A stretch of DNA of 64,000 bases, taken from the NCBI RefSeq assembly GCF_016031615.1, contig NZ_JACYXC010000001.1, forward strand, positions 868,001 through 932,000, read 5' to 3'. Below, piece by piece: positions 38,535 to 44,333 of this stretch (positions are counted from its first letter, which is position 1; each line of letters opens with the position of its first letter). The translations under genes were made by a program, and so were the position numbers. The stretch is from Streptomyces pactum (GTDB taxonomy: Bacteria; Actinomycetota; Actinomycetes; Streptomycetales; Streptomycetaceae). A model generated the notes under the pieces. That model did no database searches. It worked only from the letters and a program-made list of their open reading frames with translations, and was not told the origin of the DNA.

Positions 38535-38722
38535 GCCTTCCCTCGTACCTCACTGAACTCGGCTTCGATGGCCTCAACGACGTTCCGCGTTGCCGCGGCC
38601 TCGACCGGTTCGCGAGCGCTCGCCCCCCGCGAATCCCTTTTCCGGCAATTCCCTCGCGGGCCGGTCCCGCCCGATTCGGGTTCCGCGTCCGGCGGCAGGG
38701 CGAAGAAGTCGTCATCGGCCAC
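38531..38722 (-). CDS. Candidate 63-residue leader ORF overlapping the PKS-A start
   Basis: A frame from the GTG at 38722 (GGAG about 6 nt upstream) encodes an acidic peptide, VADDDFFALPPDAEP at the start and VVEAIEAEFSEVRGKA at the end. It stops in an ATGA overlap with the PKS-A start. Such overlaps join every coupled gene pair in this cluster, which is the main argument for reality. No family is recognised, and the frame is open further upstream, so the start is uncertain. Confidence 0.33.
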   Translation of the reverse strand: MADDDFFALPPDAEPESGGTGPRGNCRKRDSRGASAREPVEAAATRNVVEAIEAEFSEVRGKA

Positions 38723-39003
38723 GCCCCGCTCCGTACACACGTTCCTGCGCCTGAATTCCCCGTTCTCGAAATGCCCTTGGTCAAGGCACTTCCGTGTCCC
38801 CCCGAATTCACTCTTCCCCTGTCCAGCAGCGCGGGCCGGTGACCGCGTCGCGGGAACACCTGCCACCGGCCGAGCGGATTCCCACGTCACCCCACGACAC
38901 GGCGGCACGCCCGCGGGCGCCGGTGATTCATCGGGTTTTCCCACCACGCCGATCCGTCATGACGACATACGCGAGGCCCCACGGACGGGTGCGGACCCAA
39001 GAC

Positions 39004-39457
39004 CCCCTTGTGCATTCATCGATCCGGCCTCACCCGCACAAGACCGTGGCCACCCCCGGCCGGATACACCTCATCGGCGCCGTAACGCCCGGATCCGCTG
39101 TGAGGTCCGTCTCACGGGGAGCCGAACCCGGTCGCAACCAGGGCACCGAGGGCCCGGGAGGCGCGTCCGGCGCGGTGCCGAACGGCCCGGCGTCACCGGA
39201 AAGTTGAATTCCAAATATTCCAATACGGGTGCCCGGCACCGTGTTCCGTGCCGCGCCGGGCCGGTTTCCGCCCGCCCGCCGACCGGCCGGGGACGGCGGA
39301 GCGCCGCCCCGGGTGGATTCGATTCCGCTCAACCTGCTCCCATATCGCGCGTCGGGCCGGCCGGCGGCGCGCTGTCGTGAGCGGCGCACCGGTCCTCCAC
39401 CTCTTCAGCGTCACCCAGGAACAGCGGGACCGGTATAAGCAAGAGTACGTATTGACA
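39004..39457. repeat. Duplicated control region, copy 2 (upstream of PKS-A), regulator gene missing
   Basis: Counterpart of 16855-17313, with the same ordered blocks: GATCCGGCCTCA near 39022, the palindrome at 39100, TCACCGGAAAGTTGAATTCC from 39192, TCGATTCCG(A/C)TCAACCTG near 39318, TCAGCGTCACCCAGGAACAG near 39406, then CGGTATAAGCAA and AGTACGTATTGACA ending at 39457. In copy 1 a LuxR gene begins 14 bases later. Here no start codon with a ribosome site follows, and the DNA runs into the terminator at 39544. 38723-39003 and 39458-39543 hold nothing else I can support. Confidence 0.9.
39100..39115. promoter_or_regulatory. Perfect 16-bp palindrome GTGAG-N6-CTCAC, copy 2
   Basis: Identical to 16951-16966. 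It lies about 570 bp upstream of the PKS-A start, inside the duplicated control region. A shared operator here would let one regulator control both PKS blocks. Confidence 0.6.
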
Positions 39458-39543
39458 ACTCCGAAAGCCCTGGTGGGGCGTACGCCCGCACCCACCACGG
39501 GCGGTTATCCGGCCCCGCCCCGGCGGTACGCGCCCGGCACACG

Positions 39544-39576
39544 ACGAACCCCCGGGCCGTGGACCCGGGGGTTCGT
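39544..39576. terminator. Strong intrinsic terminator hairpin
   Basis: A perfect 13-bp stem (ACGAACCCCCGGG at 39544-39556 with 39564-39576) and a 7-nt loop. It lies 38 bases after the stop of the minus-strand DUF2867 gene and separates that gene from the PKS control region. It would also stop any relic rightward transcript from the copy 2 promoter. Confidence 0.8.
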
Positions 39577-39613
39577 GTGTGACAAAGGGGAGTTCGCGCG
39601 CCGGACGTCCGGA

Positions 39614-40264
39614 TCAGCCCTGGCCGGCGGTTTTCCCGCCGGCGGTTTCGCCCCGCGCGGTTTCCGCGGCGCGCCGGTACGGACGGCCGTGCTCGATCCA
39701 GGCACGTTCCCACTGGCGGGTCAGCGCCGGATAGACGATGAGGTAACGGAACGGCAGGATGCCCGCCATGTAGATCCGCCCGAACAGCCCGTTGGGCTTG
39801 ACCAGCGCCGCCATGCGCAGCTCGTAACCGCCGTCACCGGTCGGCACCCAGCCCAGGTGCATGATGGTGTGGACGGTCTTGTTGCCCAGCTCGCGGGCCG
39901 CCTCGTCGTCCAGCTGGTACACATCGGAGAACGGGTCGGAGCACGGGACGGCGTTCTCGACCGTCCGCGCGAGGTCCTGCGGGAGGCGGTCGCTCAGCGA
40001 GGCGACCCGCCCGCCCAGTCCCGCCTGGGGGGTGTCCCAGCCGAGCAGGGCCCCGAGCTTCCAGCGCACCGCGAACAGGAAGCGGACCGGGGCGGGGGCC
40101 TTGCGGGTGTCGTAGGCCGTCTTCAGCGCCTTGAGCATCACGGGGAAGTCGTCCGGCCCGGCGTCGGGGGCGCGGAAGGACCACACGTCCTCGATCCGGA
40201 AGTCCTTGGTGAACTCGTGGATCCGCCACGGTCGCGCGGTGTGGGCGGCTTTCGGGATTCGCAT
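39614..40264 (-). CDS. DUF2867 family protein
   Basis: 216 residues with GGAAGGAA 6 nt before the ATG. The sequence fits the DUF2867 family: PWRIHEFTKDFRIEDVWSF near the start, a DPFSDVYQLDDEAARE segment, IMHLGWVP, and a late MAGILPFRYLIVYPALTRQWE. This family is often found with TetR-family repressors and short oxidoreductases; its function is not established. It is divergent from a TetR gene 222 bp away, whose operator array probably controls both. The C-terminal 25 residues are low-complexity (Glu/Thr/Gly/Lys). Confidence 0.85.
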   Translation of the reverse strand: MRIPKAAHTARPWRIHEFTKDFRIEDVWSFRAPDAGPDDFPVMLKALKTAYDTRKAPAPVRFLFAVRWKLGALLGWDTPQAGLGGRVASLSDRLPQDLARTVENAVPCSDPFSDVYQLDDEAARELGNKTVHTIMHLGWVPTGDGGYELRMAALVKPNGLFGRIYMAGILPFRYLIVYPALTRQWERAWIEHGRPYRRAAETARGETAGGKTAGQG

Positions 40265-40428
40265 CGGTCATTCCTTCCGAGCCGGTGTGCCCTGTCGGTC
40301 GGGCCGGGACCCGGCGATGGCTGCGGTGGCCGTCCGCGCGTCGATGGTCGCGACTGAGCCCGGCGCCGTCCGCGTGGACCACGCGGCACCACGGCCGGCG
40401 CGCCGGATCACGGCCCCACCAGGGATAC

Positions 40429-40473
40429 GGAACCGCCAGTTCTGGAACTACTGGTTTCGGTACTCCTGGTTCC
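40429..40473. promoter_or_regulatory. Three abutting 15-bp palindromes (TetR operator array)
   Basis: Three units lie end to end with no spacer: GGAAC-N5-GTTCT (40429-40443), GGAAC-N5-GTTTC (40444-40458) and GGTAC-N5-GTTCC (40459-40473). Each is an inverted repeat of GGAAC. The array ends 13 bases before the TetR start codon and overlaps its promoter, so autoregulation is the natural reading. Confidence 0.8.
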
Positions 40474-40474
40474 G

Positions 40475-40480
40475 TATGAT
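40475..40480 (+). promoter_or_regulatory. -10 element of a leaderless tetR promoter
   Basis: TATGAT sits 6 bases before the ATG at 40487, so transcription should begin at or near the A of the start codon. No Shine-Dalgarno sequence precedes the ATG, consistent with a leaderless mRNA. The -35 is hidden in the operator array. Confidence 0.5.
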
Positions 40481-40486
40481 GCACCC

Positions 40487-41122
40487 ATGTCTGCTCGGAA
40501 GCAAGCTCGCAACCCGGGGGGCCGCCCCCGGGACACCCGCGTCGATGACGCCATCGCCTCCGCCGTCCGGGAGCTGCTGACCGAGGTGGGGTACAACCGG
40601 CTCACGATGGCCGAGGTGGCCGCACGCGCCGGCGTGGGCAAGGCGGCGATCTACCGGCGCCACGCCACCAAACAGGAGATGATCTTCGACGTCCTGCTGC
40701 CGGACCGGTTCCTGGCCGTGGCCCCCGACCGCGGCTCGCTCCAGGCCGACCTGTCCGCCGCGCTCACCGAGATCGCGGACGCCATGGCCTCCCCGCCGCC
40801 GGGGACGGTCCCCGGCCTGCTGGCCGACATCCACGCCGACCCCGCGCTGCGCGCCCGGTTCGACGAGAAGTACCTGGGGGTCCAGCGCCGGACGCTCACC
40901 GAGATCCTGGACCGCGCGACCGCACGCGGCGAGCTCACCGTCCGTCCCGACCCGGCCGTCCTCAACGCCCTGCTGGTGGGCCCGGTCTTCGCCTGGCTGT
41001 TCCTGCTGCCCGAATCGCGCGACCAGCTCCCCGCCCTGACCTCCGCGCTCCTGGACGCGGCACTCGCCCTCACCACCCCGGACCTCGCGGCGCTCCGGAC
41101 GCCTCCGGCACTGAGACCGTGA
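40487..41122 (+). CDS. TetR/AcrR-family transcriptional repressor
   Basis: 211 residues. The N-terminal HTH is typical: DDAIASAVRELLTEVGYNRL, then MAEVAARAGVGKAAIYRRHA and TKQEMIFDVL (about residues 20-72). The C-terminal half is all-helical and probably a ligand and dimer domain (DLSAALTEIADAMASPPPG ... AWLFLLPESRDQLPALTSAL). It is divergent from the DUF2867 gene, with a three-unit palindrome array directly before its start; it likely represses itself and possibly DUF2867. Ligand unknown. Start chosen by the leaderless promoter. Confidence 0.93.
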   Translation: MSARKQARNPGGRPRDTRVDDAIASAVRELLTEVGYNRLTMAEVAARAGVGKAAIYRRHATKQEMIFDVLLPDRFLAVAPDRGSLQADLSAALTEIADAMASPPPGTVPGLLADIHADPALRARFDEKYLGVQRRTLTEILDRATARGELTVRPDPAVLNALLVGPVFAWLFLLPESRDQLPALTSALLDAALALTTPDLAALRTPPALRP

Positions 41123-41281
41123 CGCGCCGGACGGCCACGCCGCGGGCCCGCCCCGCCTCCTCGGCGGCGTCGAGGCCGCCGGGACGCCGCCCGGACGCCC
41201 CCGGGGCACCGTGCACGGCCCCGTCGCCACGGCCACGTCGCCATGGCCTGCCGCCGCGGGGTGGCCGTCACGGCGCGGCCG

Positions 41282-41683
41282 TCAGGACAGGGCGGCGTCC
41301 TCGACCGTGTCCCGGATCTGCAGGACGCCGTCGACCCCGGTGATCTCGCAGAGCCGGCGGACCGGGGCGGACGGCGCGGCCAGCCGCAGGGTGCCGGCGT
41401 GGTGGGTGACCAGGAGCAGGTTGAGGAACGTCGAGTCCGCGAAGGTGACGCCGGAGGCGTCCAGGACGACCTTGGGGTGCTCCCCGGCCGCGGTCTTCAG
41501 CGCATCCGCCAGGGGGGCGACGGTGTCCAGGTCGTAGGCACCGCGGGCGACGATCACCCAGGCCCCTCCCCAGGCGTACTGCGGGACACCGTCCTCCCGC
41601 AAAGCGGGACCGGCGGTCCCCTCCGACGGCGTCCCGGAGGCGTCGCCCATGAGGGCCGGTACGGGGGTCTCGCTCCACGGCAC
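41282..41683 (-). CDS. STAS-domain anti-sigma factor antagonist
   Basis: 133 residues from a GTG at 41683 with GGAGGAG 8 nt upstream. Residues 35-125 form a STAS fold: GAWVIVARGAYDLDTVAPLA, then VVLDASGVTFADSTFLNLLL, then RRLCEITGVDGVLQIRDTVE. The Ser of the FADSTFL segment aligns with the phosphorylated Ser of SpoIIAA/RsbV antagonists. It probably binds a HATPase anti-sigma factor in a partner switch; the MEDS-HATPase gene 0.5 kb away is a candidate, not a proven partner. Confidence 0.9.
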   Translation of the reverse strand: MPWSETPVPALMGDASGTPSEGTAGPALREDGVPQYAWGGAWVIVARGAYDLDTVAPLADALKTAAGEHPKVVLDASGVTFADSTFLNLLLVTHHAGTLRLAAPSAPVRRLCEITGVDGVLQIRDTVEDAALS

Positions 41684-41789
41684 CTTCGGACTCCTCCCTG
41701 GCCTCCCTCACGGAGGACCGTCACGCGTTGCATGAAAACTATGTCATGTAAGTGGTTTCCGGCAACACTGGTCCCCTAAGATTCCGGGC

Positions 41790-42131
41790 ATGGTTGAAGT
41801 GCCCCAGTCACACCGCGGATGGACGTTCATCACCAGTCACGCGCGCGTCCTGGCAGCCATCGCCGACAACCCGAGCATCCGGGTCCGCGAGATAGCCGCC
41901 CGCTGCCACCTCACGGAACGCGCCGTCGCGCGGATCATCTCCGATCTGGAGCAGGCCGGTTATCTCTCCCACACCCGGGAGGGCCGCACGAACACCTACC
42001 GCATCGAGCCGGACAAGGTGCTGCGCCACCCCGCGGAGGCCGGGCTCCCGGTCGCCTCCCTGCTCTCGCTGCTCGTCCAGGACGAAACCGCACGCACCAA
42101 GGGCCCGGCCGCCCGGTCACCGGTCGCATGA
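41790..42131 (+). CDS. Small winged-helix (MarR/ArsR-like) DNA-binding protein
   Basis: 113 residues. A winged-helix domain fills residues 10-75: HARVLAAIADNPSIRVREIA, then HLTERAVARIISDLEQAGYL, and a wing with THTREGR-type residues leading to NTYRIEPD. The short C-terminal tail has no recognisable sensor. The -10-like TAAGAT at 41777-41782 lies 7 bases before the ATG and there is no ribosome site, so the mRNA is probably leaderless. It is divergent from the STAS gene. Target and signal are unknown; similar small proteins accompany RsbV/RsbW-type genes in streptomycetes. Confidence 0.85.
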   Translation: MVEVPQSHRGWTFITSHARVLAAIADNPSIRVREIAARCHLTERAVARIISDLEQAGYLSHTREGRTNTYRIEPDKVLRHPAEAGLPVASLLSLLVQDETARTKGPAARSPVA

Positions 42132-42236
42132 CGGCGTCCGGGCCGTACCCGGGGCCGGGCCGGGGTCCGGTCGGCCCCCGGGCACGGCCGGGAGGGCCGT
42201 GGCCGCCCGCCCCGGCGGCAGCGGCGCGTCCCGCCG

Positions 42237-43193
42237 TCAGTCCAGGCCGACGTGCAGCCGTACCACCATGCCGGACGGCGGTGTCCGGATCTCCACCAGG
42301 TCGCAGAGCTGGTGCATCATCCACACGCCCCGGCCGCCGGTCGCGGCCAGCGGATCGGGGCGCCGCCGACCGGTCAGCGGGTCGGTGAACCGCCCGCGGT
42401 CCCGCACCTCGGCGACGACCGTGCCGGCCGTGCGCCACAGGCGCAGGGTCCCGTGCCCGCCGCCGTGGCGCACCGAGTTGCCGGTCGCCTCGTTCACCGC
42501 CAGCAGCCAGTCGGTCCGGCGGCCGGGGGACAGACCCGCCGTCGTGGCCCAGTCCGCGACCTTGTCGCGCACGCCCGCCAGGCCCCGCTCGCGGAAGTGC
42601 AGCACGACCGGGTCGGCGGGTTCGGGCAGGGGGGTGTCGCAGTCCCGGCACACCGCGTGCGGGTCCGTGTAGCGCGGACTGCTCCGGTACCCGCCGTGGT
42701 CCCCGACCACCGGGTGCGTACGGTGGGCCTCGCCCAGGACGTCCTCGGGCAGGGCGGTGTCGTAGGGGCACAGGATGGTGGCGCGCCGACGGGCGAAGGC
42801 CAGGTTGATCAGCGCCTCGTGACGGGTGGCCTCCTGCGCCTCCGCGGGGGTGCGTCCCACCCAGATGGGCTCGCCCACGATGGCCGGGTCCCGGTCCGCG
42901 TGCCGGTCGGCGAACTCCTGGAGCATCGACAGGATGCGTCCCGGGTTGCGCCCCCCCTGCCGCATGTCGACCCAGGTGATGTGGTCGCCCTCCGCGCCCA
43001 TGAGGTCCCGCAGCAGGGTCAGGCGTTCGCCGGGCACGGCGACCAGGACCGGCCGGGCACCGGCGGCCTCCGCACGGACGAAGGTGCCGACGCCTTCCCC
43101 GTACTCCTCTTCGGTGGTGTAGAAGATCGCGGGATGCCGGAAGTGCGGGTCGCTCTGGGCCGCCGCGGAGGCCTGTTCGATGTCGATCGTCAC
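42237..43193 (-). CDS. MEDS sensory domain plus HATPase (RsbA-type anti-sigma regulator)
   Basis: 318 residues from a GTG at 43193, which overlaps the stop of the upstream MEDS-STAS gene (GTGA) and has GGAGGTGG before it. Residues about 15-170 match the MEDS (DcmR-type) sensory domain: HPAIFYTTEEEYGEGVGTFV, then GDHITWVDMRQGGRNPGRIL and LCPYDTALPEDVL. A short CRDC segment follows. Residues about 200-318 are a GHKL ATPase: LLAVNEATGNSVRHGGGHG (N-box), EVRDRGRFTDP and GGRGVWMMHQLCD (G-boxes). Likely an anti-sigma factor or kinase that binds STAS antagonists. Confidence 0.9.
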   Translation of the reverse strand: MTIDIEQASAAAQSDPHFRHPAIFYTTEEEYGEGVGTFVRAEAAGARPVLVAVPGERLTLLRDLMGAEGDHITWVDMRQGGRNPGRILSMLQEFADRHADRDPAIVGEPIWVGRTPAEAQEATRHEALINLAFARRRATILCPYDTALPEDVLGEAHRTHPVVGDHGGYRSSPRYTDPHAVCRDCDTPLPEPADPVVLHFRERGLAGVRDKVADWATTAGLSPGRRTDWLLAVNEATGNSVRHGGGHGTLRLWRTAGTVVAEVRDRGRFTDPLTGRRRPDPLAATGGRGVWMMHQLCDLVEIRTPPSGMVVRLHVGLD

Positions 43194-44065
43194 CGGTCCG
43201 CCACCTCCAGGCCCTCGCCCAGTTCCGGGAAGAGCTCCAGCAGGCGGTGGAGCGCGGGCGGTGCTCCGAGCATGCGCACCGGCGTGCCGCAGGACCGCCG
43301 GCGCGCCGCGTCGGCGAGGTCGGCCAGGGCGGCGATGTCGAGGTGGTCCAGGAGGGAGAGGTCCAGGGTGGGGCGCCGGGCCGGGGACGCGGCGAGCGCG
43401 GCCGCCGTGGAGGCGATGACGTGGCGGCTCTCGTAGCCGGCGGACCCGGCCAGCCGGAAGCCGGGCGGTCCCGACAGGGGGGTCACCGACAGTCCCGGCC
43501 TGCCGCCGGGGGCGGCATCCGCGCTCGACCGCGTCAGGTGGGCCGCCGCCAGCACCTCCAGGTCCTCCTGGGACAGCAGGCGCCGGTCGTAGAAGCACCA
43601 TGACCGGGCGGGCAACCGCTCCACCACCTCGTAATGCATCCGCAGCTCGTACTCCAGCATGCGTTCGGCGCCTGCTACGTCCCGGGCGGTCCAGGACATC
43701 TCCCCGACCGTCCGTACCCCGGTGAATCCCCGGGCGGCGGCCTCGCTCACGGCTTCCCGCCAGAACCGGATCGTCACGTCCGGGTCGAACCCGGCGCCGG
43801 ACAGATAGGTCTCCTCGGCGGTCGCCACCACGAGCTGTCCGCGGCGCAGGGCGGAATCGACGTCCACCCCGCGGTCCGCGAGTGTCCGGGTCACCACATC
43901 GGGATCGGTGGCATCAGCGTAGTACTGCACCTGCTCACCACCGACCAGTCCGTCCCGGACGAACGGTACGAGATGACGTGCCCACTCGTCGTCGCTGGCG
44001 TACTCCACCGCGACGTGGCGATCCGCCGCGGCTTCGCCGCCCGGGTACAGACACGGGCCGTGCAC
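43190..44065 (-). CDS. MEDS sensory domain plus STAS antagonist domain
   Basis: 291 residues from a GTG at 44065 with GGGAGG upstream; the frame opens further but the upstream part is not conserved-looking. Residues about 10-185 are a MEDS domain: HVAVEYASDDEWARHLVPFV, then TEETYLSGAGFDPD and GEMSWTARDVAGAERMLEYE. Residues about 205-285 are STAS-like (LDLSLLDHLDIAALADLADA), where the phospho-acceptor position is occupied by a DLSLLDHLD segment; whether a Ser is phosphorylated is unclear. It is coupled to a MEDS-HATPase gene, so sensor-matched antagonist and anti-sigma factor are probably made together. Confidence 0.88.
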   Translation of the reverse strand: MHGPCLYPGGEAAADRHVAVEYASDDEWARHLVPFVRDGLVGGEQVQYYADATDPDVVTRTLADRGVDVDSALRRGQLVVATAEETYLSGAGFDPDVTIRFWREAVSEAAARGFTGVRTVGEMSWTARDVAGAERMLEYELRMHYEVVERLPARSWCFYDRRLLSQEDLEVLAAAHLTRSSADAAPGGRPGLSVTPLSGPPGFRLAGSAGYESRHVIASTAAALAASPARRPTLDLSLLDHLDIAALADLADAARRRSCGTPVRMLGAPPALHRLLELFPELGEGLEVADR

Positions 44066-44333
44066 CGGAGTACCTCCCTCATGCGGCCGTCCGGGCGTAC
44101 CAGAGAGGCGCGCCTCAGCGTACCGCAGCGTACCGGGCCGCCCGGGGCGGGGTTCCGGGCCCGGGAGCGGACCGGGCGGCGGCACGGCGGCGCTCCCCCG
44201 CCGCGGTACGCGGCACCGACCGGCCCGGACGGCCGCCCCGCACCGGCCGCCGCGCGCCCGGGCCGTGGAGCGGACATGCTGGAAGGGGAGGCGCCGCCCG
44301 GGACGTCTCCCGGCGGCAGGGGTGGTGAGCGCC

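Noticed and set aside
38518..38859. An alternative 113-codon minus-strand ORF at the PKS-A start
   Set aside because: It overlaps the PKS-A start by 17 bases in a third frame and shows no ribosome site or family; the 38531-38722 frame is the better candidate.
1..39600. A PKS loading module or KSQ domain
   Set aside because: Every KS in the window keeps the catalytic Cys and none shows the Gln of KSQ; the loading module must lie outside.
39458..39613. A gene or truncated regulator after control-region copy 2
   Set aside because: No start codon with a ribosome site and no similarity to the LuxR gene at 17327; only a GGGCGTACGCCC palindrome and the terminator were seen.
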